Shown: positions 1 through 6,502 of the stretch, in pieces
Layout of the letters: each line of letters opens with the position of its first letter
How positions within the stretch are numbered: the first letter of the stretch is position 1
Assembly: GCF_002216065.1 (NCBI RefSeq)
Contig: NZ_CP022282.1
Location: 2,046,001 to 2,110,000, forward strand
Source of the DNA: Chryseobacterium sp. T16E-39
Lineage (GTDB): Bacteria; Bacteroidota; Bacteroidia; Flavobacteriales; Weeksellaceae
Direction of reading: 5' to 3'
Length of the DNA stretch: 64,000 nucleotides
Position numbers and translations under genes: made by a program
The notes under the pieces: generated by a model
Databases searched by the model: none
The model's input: the letters and a program-made list of their open reading frames with translations, nothing else
Told to the model about the DNA's origin: nothing

Positions 1-444
1 TGAATAATGAAAGGATTGGTGTTTAAGTGTTTTTCCTGTTTTCAGATCCTGCCAGTCAGCTACCAAATGAGCGTGGTAATTGGGTTTCCATTCTTTCGTG
101 TCTTTATCAGTGTGTCCTTCGTCTTTATGAATGGCGATCTGGAATACACGGATATCCAATTCTTCTTCCAGTCTCTTTGCTAAGTTTTGAAGTTCTAGCA
201 TCGTTGTGTTCTCTTTGATGACAACGACCGCTTCCCGAACTGGCATTGCATTCTTCTGTAATTTTCTTCCGGACTTTTCTTTGCAATATGCTTCTATATT
301 TTGGATTCTATCAGCTATTTTCTGTTCTATCCAGTATTCATTCTTTGGCGTCAGATCTTTACGGATGTAATCAAAAGTTTTCTTCCTGAAATTATGGGTT
401 TCCGAATCGGACTTAACAACTTTGAAATTAATAGAGGTCTTCAT
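1..444 (-). CDS. MobV/Mob_Pre-like relaxase (mobilisation protein), 3' end beyond the window
   Basis: An ATG at 444 opens a frame that reads leftwards for 148 codons with no stop and leaves the window, so only the N-terminal part is visible. Residues 103-111 read IAIHKDEGH and residues 122-127 read NYHAHL. This resembles the HxDE...HxH metal/nicking region of MobV (Mob_Pre) relaxases, which nick oriT and pilot the strand in conjugative mobilisation. An acidic helical stretch (about residues 80-97) precedes it, as in that family. The gene follows a TOPRIM primase-like gene on the same strand after a 298-bp hairpin-rich gap that could hold oriT. The family call rests on the motif only. The missing C-terminus, often coiled coil in these proteins, cannot be judged. 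Confidence 0.72.
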   Translation of the reverse strand, partial: MKTSINFKVVKSDSETHNFRKKTFDYIRKDLTPKNEYWIEQKIADRIQNIEAYCKEKSGRKLQKNAMPVREAVVVIKENTTMLELQNLAKRLEEELDIRVFQIAIHKDEGHTDKDTKEWKPNYHAHLVADWQDLKTGKTLKHQSFHYS

Positions 445-742
445 TGCTTTTACATCTTTAAAGTTTTACACTTTTATTGTTTTATGCTTTTAAATTTTTG
501 TTGAAGGTGGCTATAGTTATATTACGCAGCATTACTTTTTATGTGTGTTTATTTTACACACCTTCGATGAGAATAGACCAAGTGTTTTTTACACTAGTTC
601 AACAAGCTAACCTGATATTATTATACCCAGGTTAAAAGCCTCGCAGAGCGTATTAGAAACTTTGTTGGGAGGCACGACCTTCAAAGTTGCGAATGCGCTC
701 CTAACTTCTGCGTGTAGTTGGTAAAAAATACAGCACTCCTTA
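445..742. other. Hairpin-rich intergenic region, candidate oriT and relaxase promoter
   Basis: This 298-bp gap separates the end of the TOPRIM gene from the relaxase start. It contains four inverted repeats: GTGTGT/ACACAC (543-548 and 556-561), AGTGT/ACACT around a T5 loop (581-595), TAACCTG/CAGGTTA (608-614 and 628-634), and a two-part stem at 646-700. In that stem GAGCGTATT pairs with AATGCGCTC and AACTTTG pairs with CAAAGTT, across a 3x3 internal loop. The origin of transfer of a mobilizable element usually lies just upstream of its relaxase gene and contains such repeats. No nick site can be assigned. Two further copies of the 9-mer seen in the iteron cluster lie at 497-505 and 598-606. 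Confidence 0.4.
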
Positions 743-1726
743 TCAGCGTTTCCTTTTAAAACCATTTGATTTTTTGATTTCCGGCTCCTGATCTCTCACT
801 TGTTGTTTTTCCTGTTCTGGAAATTTTTCAGATAGTTTCCCTGCAATATTTGGCACATTATTTTTCATTCTCTGTATCAAAAATTCGTTGAGATCTTTAT
901 GGTTGGAATAGATACCGGAATGATCTTTTGCTTCCGGAAAGAATTTTATGATCTCAGACCTGCATTTAATCCCGGCATTATCGTTGTCCAGAAAAAGATG
1001 GATATCAGGATAGTTTTTCAGATGTTCGATGGATTTGTTTAAAAGAGCAATGGAATTCATCACAAGAATATCTCCTGCAAAAGACTTTTGCAATTCGATA
1101 AAAGACAAGGCATCCAGAAAACCTTCAAAAACTGCTACACCTTTGACGTCTCTATCTTGAATATTTGATTTATTCTGACCATTGATGCTGAGATCTATTA
1201 GTGAAACATCCTTTTTCAACAATGAACCTTTGTAGAAAGCATTACGCAATTCAAAACCGCCAGATAAGTTCTCAAAACCAATGGCATAGAGTTTCTTATT
1301 GCCGATGGTAAATTGTACTTCTTTTATGTAATCATATACTTTAGGACTTAATCCACGTCCCTGCAGATATTGTTTCAGGTTTGGATTCTGGAGATCGAAT
1401 ATTTCATCTATTCTGTAATCTGGTTCTGACTTTTTAATCTGTTGTTGCTGATGAAAAGAAGAAAAATTTTGTTTTTGCGCCCAGTCCAGAACTTCATTGA
1501 CAGAAGTGTTCAAATATTTTTTCATAAAGTCGGTGTTATTCCCGCCGACACCTTCTGAATGAAGATACCATGAATTAATTCTCTTATTCAATTTGAAAGA
1601 GGCTTGAGATTCGATGGCAAAGGGGTTGAGATACCAAGCTTCTTTTTCATTTTGTTTCGTGGGAAGGTGTCCGAGAGAAAGGAGGACTTCTTCCAACGGG
1701 ATTGTATTAAATTGTTTGCAATTCAT
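743..1726 (-). CDS. TOPRIM-domain primase-like protein with zinc-less CHC2-like N-terminus
   Basis: A 327-residue protein laid out like a DnaG-type primase fragment. Residues about 30-68 follow the CHC2 pattern (WYLNPFAIE, then SWYLHSEGVGG), but the zinc-binding Cys/His positions are replaced. The TOPRIM core has the glutamate motif EGFLDALSF at 201-209 and the DND motif at 247-249. Short TOPRIM proteins of this kind are common in Bacteroidota mobile elements, near primase-helicase and mobilisation genes. A role in priming replication of the element or of the transferred strand is inferred. It follows the primase-helicase gene after 221 bp that contain the iteron cluster, and precedes the relaxase. 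The C-terminus is basic and glutamine-rich (KSNGFKRKR). Confidence 0.7.
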   Translation of the reverse strand: MNCKQFNTIPLEEVLLSLGHLPTKQNEKEAWYLNPFAIESQASFKLNKRINSWYLHSEGVGGNNTDFMKKYLNTSVNEVLDWAQKQNFSSFHQQQQIKKSEPDYRIDEIFDLQNPNLKQYLQGRGLSPKVYDYIKEVQFTIGNKKLYAIGFENLSGGFELRNAFYKGSLLKKDVSLIDLSINGQNKSNIQDRDVKGVAVFEGFLDALSFIELQKSFAGDILVMNSIALLNKSIEHLKNYPDIHLFLDNDNAGIKCRSEIIKFFPEAKDHSGIYSNHKDLNEFLIQRMKNNVPNIAGKLSEKFPEQEKQQVRDQEPEIKKSNGFKRKR

Positions 1727-1761
1727 AGCTGTAAATTTTCCGTGTTTTGAGTGAGATATTT

Positions 1762-1915
1762 TTTGTTGAATTGTTGAGAAAACCTTTTAACTTATTGATT
1801 GAACAATATTTAATTACTCAACAAATGCTCAACAATTCAACAAACTAGAGTTTTTCTGCTCAACAAACATTCAACAAAAAATTGGGTTTAAAAGTTTGTT
1901 GAGGATTTTGTTGAG
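1762..1915. repeat. Cluster of nine CTCAACAAA-type 9-mers, candidate iteron origin
   Basis: The gap between the primase-helicase and TOPRIM genes holds nine copies of a 9-mer, [CT]TCAACAA[AT], or its complement. Forward copies start at 1817, 1828, 1836, 1859 and 1870. Complementary copies TTTGTTGA[AG] or ATTGTTGAG start at 1762, 1770, 1895 and 1907. Several start-to-start spacings are 11 or 12 bp, about one helical turn, and the flanking DNA is very AT-rich. Iterons beside a replication protein are the classic layout of a plasmid-type origin. Another reading is an array of operator sites for one of the element's HTH proteins. Further similar 9-mers occur at 497-505 and 598-606. Confidence 0.55.
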
Positions 1916-1947
1916 TTTAAAGTGTTTGATTTTCTATTCATTATCAA

Positions 1948-3177
1948 TCAATTCAACATTTCAACATGTTTATTAAGAATAAAATCCTTTTTTATGGTGA
2001 AATAGCGACCAACTGAATTGTTTTGATAAAATATTCCTGCAAAATCAATGTCGTATCTGATGTAAGTCAAACCATTATTTTGTGGATTTAATTTCCAAGT
2101 TTCTTTTAAAAGATTTCGAATATCATTTCTTGTCCAGTAAGTTGGGCGAAACATTCTATTCATCATATTGAGCAAGTCTTGCGGAACGACATTAATTTCT
2201 TCATCAGCGTTGCTTTCAAAAAACTCATAAAGCAATTCTATAATCTTAGATTCTAGCTTATTATTATTTTTGAAAACTAATTTCTGGAGTGCTTTTGTTC
2301 TGATCTCATCGGCAGAAAACCACATTCGTGTTTTCTTTTCCGTTGAAAATGGTCTTTCGATTAAATACCGAAGAAAATAGGGAATTTCGGAAATGAGATT
2401 ATTCAAAAACTCAGTGTTTTCCGTTTTGATCGGATTGATTTTCAAAATCCAAAATCGAATTTCGTTTTCATCAATTTGAATAAAATTATCCTCATTATTG
2501 GAACACAGAATAAACTTGGCGAAAAAATCGATTTCTTCTCTGTCTTTTCCTTTGGCTTCCAACTTATCTTTATTGGTCGTAGACAGATACTTGAGTCTTT
2601 CTGTAATTTCTTTTTTATCAAAGAAAACTTCATCGATTGCCACCAACAACATTGCTGCCCAATCGCTGTTGAATTGACTTCCAAATGAATCTCCTTTGAT
2701 GTAAGTCATATTCAATCCGAAAATCTCTCTCAGCCACTTGATAAAAGTTGATTTTCCGGTTGCTCTTTCTTTGGATACCAAACATAAAATAGGTAGAATT
2801 TGCGTTGGAAATTGCAGGAGAATTTTCAAATAATCCAGACCCATTTCCAGTTGTTCACCGAAAATATGCGCTACAAAATTCAAAGAAAATGGCATTTTAG
2901 ATTTTAAATCCTCCGTTTCAGATGAGGGATGAAATGGAATTTCATTGTAAATATTATAGAAACCTTGAACGATTTGTTGATAATTTAAATGCTCCGGAAT
3001 GCAACAGAAACCATCAAATTTTGGAACATTTGAAACATAACTTTTTCCGTGATCACTAACAATTGTTTCACGATTCCAGCGAACCAAAACTGAAGTTTTA
3101 TCGCCAGAAATTAATGGCTTTTCTATCACTTTATAATAGGTGGTTCCAACTCGGATGTAGGGAATTTTTTGGCTCAT
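1948..3177 (-). CDS. Primase-helicase family protein (D5/SF3-like ATPase)
   Basis: A 409-residue protein with a helicase-type P-loop domain in its middle. Walker A is KERATGKST (about 136-144), Walker B is LLVAIDE (about 177-183), and a sensor-like CSNNED lies at about 225-230. This matches the DUF5906/VirE-type primase-helicase proteins of Bacteroidota mobile elements, which act as replicative helicases in plasmid or phage replication. No separate primase catalytic domain is evident, and the N-terminal ~100 residues are unassigned. Its ATG overlaps the stop of the upstream HTH gene (ATGA, 3174-3177), so the two are translationally coupled. A candidate iteron cluster follows downstream, which supports a replication role. 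Confidence 0.75.
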   Translation of the reverse strand: MSQKIPYIRVGTTYYKVIEKPLISGDKTSVLVRWNRETIVSDHGKSYVSNVPKFDGFCCIPEHLNYQQIVQGFYNIYNEIPFHPSSETEDLKSKMPFSLNFVAHIFGEQLEMGLDYLKILLQFPTQILPILCLVSKERATGKSTFIKWLREIFGLNMTYIKGDSFGSQFNSDWAAMLLVAIDEVFFDKKEITERLKYLSTTNKDKLEAKGKDREEIDFFAKFILCSNNEDNFIQIDENEIRFWILKINPIKTENTEFLNNLISEIPYFLRYLIERPFSTEKKTRMWFSADEIRTKALQKLVFKNNNKLESKIIELLYEFFESNADEEINVVPQDLLNMMNRMFRPTYWTRNDIRNLLKETWKLNPQNNGLTYIRYDIDFAGIFYQNNSVGRYFTIKKDFILNKHVEMLN

Positions 3178-3551
3178 CTTTGTAGATTTTGGTTAGAATC
3201 TACATTTGCCTTTCTTGAATTTTTTCTAAAATTGGCTTCCGCTTCAGATTGGATTTCTTGTAGTGTTTTTTTCTTTCCTTTAGAAATCCAATCCAATAGT
3301 TCATCTTCAAAAAAGTAGAGTTTCTTGCCATTTTTATAACAAGGAATCAATCTTTTCCGCACAAGAGTATAAACTGTAGGTTTAGCCTTACCGATAATTT
3401 GGCAAGCTTCTACAATATCAATCGGAATTCTTTTTACGGGAATTATCGGAGGTTCTTTCCTTTCTACAAGAAATTTAATTTCAGCTATTTCGCTAACCAG
3501 ATGCGCAACTGCTCTTGGCAGGTTTTCAAATGAAATGTCATTGCTATCCAT
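3174..3551 (-). CDS. Helix-turn-helix (excisionase/MerR-type) DNA-binding protein
   Basis: A 125-residue protein with an HTH_17-type winged helix: DIVEACQIIGKAKPTVYTLV (about 45-64) followed by KNGKKLYFFEDELLDWI. The wing and the final helix match excisionase or replication-control proteins. A short coiled-coil-like segment precedes it and a basic tail follows. It is the first gene of an operon with the primase-helicase (4-bp ATGA overlap). A regulator or accessory replication role is inferred. A second HTH gene next to the integrase is the better candidate for the excisionase. The start is preceded by a strong inverted repeat that ends the upstream integrase operon. Confidence 0.65.
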   Translation of the reverse strand: MDSNDISFENLPRAVAHLVSEIAEIKFLVERKEPPIIPVKRIPIDIVEACQIIGKAKPTVYTLVRKRLIPCYKNGKKLYFFEDELLDWISKGKKKTLQEIQSEAEANFRKNSRKANVDSNQNLQR

Positions 3552-3582
3552 AACTATTGTTTTTAATTGTTATGGTGCAAAG

Positions 3583-3637
3583 AAAAAAAGTGATTGCTCT
3601 GTGATCGCTATAAACACGCAATCACAGAGCAATCACT
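3583..3637 (-). terminator. Strong intrinsic terminator with perfect 17-bp stem
   Basis: Arms at 3589-3605 and 3621-3637 are perfect 17-bp inverted repeats around a 15-nt loop. Read on the minus strand the stem runs into a T-tract (A-run at 3583-3589 on the plus strand). It lies 26 bp past the stop of the membrane-protein gene, so it should end the xis-int-membrane protein transcript. The arms are long for a terminator and lie about 40-85 bp upstream of the next gene's start, so an additional operator role is possible. Confidence 0.7.
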
Positions 3638-3663
3638 AAACATACACTTCGTTTTGTGATTTT

Positions 3664-4455
3664 TTATGTTTTTTGGTAGTCTGTCAAGTCTTCCTGAATT
3701 TTGATATTACCTTTTAGAGGTTCATCTTTCAAATGTGACTTGATACTATCTAAATCAATATCATCAAGCGAAACAAATATAGTTTTTAATAATTTTGAAA
3801 TTTCTTCCTGTTTTATTGGTCTAAAATAATTCCAAATATTCCAACCGAAATGATAAAGGTCTAGATTAGTTAATTCTTTGGTGTGGACAGAAATATCGTT
3901 AGGAATCCCTTCTTTTTTTGAGTATAAACTTATGGCATTACAAAGTGCATCAAGATCTTCATCTGTTACATATAATGCAAACTGATTCCGAGTATAATCT
4001 AGAGCGATTTGTAGTTTTATACTTTCATTCTGTTGCTTTTGCTGGAGTTGAGTTTTTCTTATAGATTCCAGATTTACGGATTCTGTAGTTTGATTCACAA
4101 TGTTTTCATCCGAATTTTCGAGTAAATAGATTGGTGTATTTTCATCAATTATTTGCTTTTGCTTTTCCCTTACATTCTCAGGATTTTCAGATGGAATCAA
4201 ATCTTCAGTAGAATTTTCGGAATTGCCTTTTTTAGGAAAAATCTTTTTGAATAAGATAATTAGACCATCGAGAAATAATATAATAAGTGCATAAAATAAT
4301 ATACTTAATGCTGTGATTGACCAAAATACAACATTTGCGGTATATTCGTCACCACCCTTTCCAAGAAAAGAAATTCTTGCTAACGCTCCCCCTATCACAC
4401 ATACTAATAGAACGGAAAGGTAGATGACAATATATTCAAAATATTTCAAGTGCAT
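3664..4455 (-). CDS. Unknown membrane protein of the integrase operon
   Basis: A 263-residue protein with two hydrophobic segments near the N-terminus (about 8-27 and 42-68). A charged, Asn/Glu/Gln-rich linker (about 75-145) follows, then a soluble C-terminal domain of about 115 residues containing YTRNQFALYVTDEDLDALC and NLDLYHFGWNIWNYFRP. I do not recognise a named family. The tryptophan-rich conserved-looking tail suggests a protein common in this kind of Bacteroidota element rather than random cargo, but that is an impression. It lies 1 bp downstream of the integrase stop and is followed by the 17-bp terminator, so it is co-transcribed with the integrase. Possible roles include surface exclusion, regulation or phage defence; nothing decides between them. 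Confidence 0.6.
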   Translation of the reverse strand: MHLKYFEYIVIYLSVLLVCVIGGALARISFLGKGGDEYTANVVFWSITALSILFYALIILFLDGLIILFKKIFPKKGNSENSTEDLIPSENPENVREKQKQIIDENTPIYLLENSDENIVNQTTESVNLESIRKTQLQQKQQNESIKLQIALDYTRNQFALYVTDEDLDALCNAISLYSKKEGIPNDISVHTKELTNLDLYHFGWNIWNYFRPIKQEEISKLLKTIFVSLDDIDLDSIKSHLKDEPLKGNIKIQEDLTDYQKT

Positions 4456-4456
4456 T

Positions 4457-5698
4457 TTATAAGTTTTTTAGTTGAATAGCGGTCGAAGCTTTATTTTTCT
4501 TTTCATCAACAACTTTTGCGTAAACCTGTGTAGTTTTTACGTTCGTATGACCTAGCATTTTACTCACTGTGTAAATATCAGTTCCACTCGAAAGTTGAAG
4601 CGTTGCAAAAGTGTGTCTAAAATTATGAAAGGTTATTTTTTTAGTAATTCCAGCACTTTCAATCCACTTCTTGAGTGGTCGTGAAATCCAAGCCGGATTA
4701 GTCAGATTTTTAAAAATCAAATCATTTGGAAGACCTACTTCACCACAAAGTTGTAATGCTTGTTTAGACATAGGCATATATTCTACACCTTTTGTCTTTT
4801 TTTGTGTGAAATTTATTTTTGCCTGATCGTTTTCAATACTTATCTCGTTCCACGTTAGTTTCTGAATATCGGAATGTCGCAGACCTGTTAATGCTGAAAA
4901 AAGTGCTGCTCGTTTAAGAACTTCAAGTTCGCACGGCGTTTCAACTAAAGTATTAAGTTCGTCAAGTGTTAAATATTCTCGTCTTGATTCCTCGTGCGGA
5001 ATCGCTTTTATTTTAGCAGAAATGTCAGTCGTAAAATATCCATCAATAAAAGCTTGTTTTAACGCAGCTTTGAATACGGAAAAATAAGTCGAAGCCGTAT
5101 TTTGAGAAATAATCTCTTCCTTATTGCTGCCACTTTTTGCAGTCAACAAATATGATTTAAAGTGTTCACAGAATTTTGTATTGATCTGCGAAAACATAAT
5201 TTTTTCGCCTCCAAAATCTTTTAGAAATTCTATCGAACGATACCAATTTACCTGAATCGATTCGGAATTGTTTTTATGTCTTTTATTAACCAATCGATCA
5301 AAATATCCCACAAAATTCTCCTGCGATTTTTCTTTTTGTTCTACTTGAATTTTGTCGAGTTCGCTGTAAAGTTCAATATTGTCATATTCTCTCTGACGTA
5401 ATTTACGCATAGAATCTGCATAGAACATTGTTTCCCGATCATTTTCGCTTTTGCAAACGATAATACCATTGTCATCTCTTTTAGGTTTAAATGAAACGGA
5501 TTCGTGGGTTGTTCTTGCAGGTCTTTTCTTATCAAAATCTACGGTTGTGACACTTCGGTTCAAATATTCCCGGATTCTTTGAACTTTATCTTTACCCGGA
5601 ATCATCACAGGATAACTTTCCAAATAAATGAACCATTCTTTTCGGAATTCGGATTTTCGCAATCGCACGGTAACTTTGGTTTTTAATAACTCTTTCAT
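4457..5698 (-). CDS. Tyrosine site-specific recombinase (integrase)
   Basis: A 413-residue integrase. The N-terminal arm-binding and SAM-like core-binding regions occupy about 1-230. The catalytic domain has Arg274 in TGLRHSD, Lys near 301-303 in KKTKGVEY, His358 and Arg361 in HNFRH, His384 in LGHTNVKTT, and the nucleophile Tyr393 in QVYAKV. All catalytic residues of the family are present, so the enzyme should be active in integrating and excising the element. Its start overlaps the upstream HTH gene by 4 bp (ATGA), and the unknown membrane protein follows by 1 bp. It lies near the right-hand end of the element, next to dnaK, as expected for an integrase close to attR. Confidence 0.93.
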   Translation of the reverse strand: MKELLKTKVTVRLRKSEFRKEWFIYLESYPVMIPGKDKVQRIREYLNRSVTTVDFDKKRPARTTHESVSFKPKRDDNGIIVCKSENDRETMFYADSMRKLRQREYDNIELYSELDKIQVEQKEKSQENFVGYFDRLVNKRHKNNSESIQVNWYRSIEFLKDFGGEKIMFSQINTKFCEHFKSYLLTAKSGSNKEEIISQNTASTYFSVFKAALKQAFIDGYFTTDISAKIKAIPHEESRREYLTLDELNTLVETPCELEVLKRAALFSALTGLRHSDIQKLTWNEISIENDQAKINFTQKKTKGVEYMPMSKQALQLCGEVGLPNDLIFKNLTNPAWISRPLKKWIESAGITKKITFHNFRHTFATLQLSSGTDIYTVSKMLGHTNVKTTQVYAKVVDEKKNKASTAIQLKNL

Positions 5699-6264
5699 TT
5701 TCCGTCAAAAATTTTATCAATTAAATTTTTAGGAACATACACAAAACTTCCAACTTTCTTTGTCGGAATTTTGTTTCTTTTAATTAGGTTCGTTACAGTT
5801 CCTGGATCAGCGTAGAATTTTGAACTAATTTCGGAAATTGTGTAACAATTACCAACTTCAAAATTGGGTTTCTCAATTATTATTTCCTTTTCTTCCGGTA
5901 TTTCAACTGCTGAAAATAAATCTTCCAAATCTGATCGCTTAACACGAGTTAATCTTACTCCAAAATTAACTCCCTTTATTGTTCCACGTTTTATTAATCT
6001 GTGAATGGTATCTCTCGATATTCCAAACATTACAGTTGCTTCAGCAACGGATAAAAATTCACGAGATTGAACTTCTGCAATTTTATTTACATACTTTTTC
6101 AAAAGTGTTTCTTTTTCCACTCTTTCTTTTTCCTGCTTTTTGCGCTCTTTTCCCGATTTATTAGCGCAGGAAACTGTACAAAAACGAGTCGTAACTGTCT
6201 TTGCTTCAAAGGGTTTTGAACACTGCTCACATACCCTTGGTATTTTTAATTTACTAAATCCCAT
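5695..6264 (-). CDS. Zinc-ribbon plus double-HTH protein, probable excisionase/regulator
   Basis: A 189-residue protein. Cys12, Cys15, Cys29 and Cys33 form a CxxC...CxxxC zinc-ribbon-like motif. A charged helix follows, then two HTH_17-type modules: FLSVAEATVMFGISRDTIHR at about 74-93, and YTISEISSKFYADPGTVTNL at about 141-160. Each is followed by a wing and a short helix. Such proteins often precede the integrase in Bacteroidota islands and may act as recombination directionality factor and regulator. It overlaps the integrase start by 4 bp and is the first gene of that operon. The tandem DNA-binding modules fit binding to repeated sites such as the 9-mer pair at 6314-6331. Confidence 0.7.
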   Translation of the reverse strand: MGFSKLKIPRVCEQCSKPFEAKTVTTRFCTVSCANKSGKERKKQEKERVEKETLLKKYVNKIAEVQSREFLSVAEATVMFGISRDTIHRLIKRGTIKGVNFGVRLTRVKRSDLEDLFSAVEIPEEKEIIIEKPNFEVGNCYTISEISSKFYADPGTVTNLIKRNKIPTKKVGSFVYVPKNLIDKIFDGK

Positions 6265-6313
6265 TCTGAAATAACATCCTGAACATTCTCTGTTTTTTGG
6301 CTTCTAAAATAAA

Positions 6314-6331
6314 ATAAGACGCATAAGACGC
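6314..6331. repeat. Tandem 9-bp repeat at the element's right end
   Basis: ATAAGACGC occurs twice head to tail at 6314-6322 and 6323-6331, about 50 bp upstream of the excisionase-like gene. It lies in the stretch between that gene and the dnaK terminator, where the element/chromosome junction should fall. It may be an accessory (Xis or integrase arm) binding site or part of attR. The other end of the element is outside the window, so the att core cannot be defined. Confidence 0.35.
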
Positions 6332-6422
6332 ACATTACATCCAAATAACACGCGGTACAAATGAGATACAAAATTACAACAAAAATCAGTTAAAATCAAC
6401 TATTAATAAAAAATACAAAAAC

Positions 6423-6460
6423 AAAAAAAATCGCTGTAAATATTACATTTACAGCGATTT
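6423..6460 (-). terminator. Intrinsic terminator of dnaK
   Basis: Arms at 6428-6441 and 6447-6460 are perfect 14-bp inverted repeats with a 5-nt loop. On the minus strand a T-tract follows, complementary to the A-run starting at 6423. It lies about 40 bp past the dnaK stop. It should also insulate dnaK from the neighbouring mobile element. Confidence 0.85.
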
Positions 6461-6502
6461 GCTAATTTATTTCGATCGATATTAATCGATGATAATTGCT
6501 AC

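Noticed and set aside
27-504. Two plus-strand open frames at 27-218 and 301-504
   Set aside because: They lie opposite the relaxase frame, which is open across 148 codons and carries the family motif; the plus-strand products have no sensible features.
1762-1915. CRISPR-like array in the 9-mer cluster
   Set aside because: Repeats are only 9 bp, in both orientations, with no regular spacer length; iterons or operators fit better.
1-6500. Prophage
   Set aside because: No capsid, tail, portal, terminase or lysis genes; relaxase and primase-helicase mark a mobilizable element instead.
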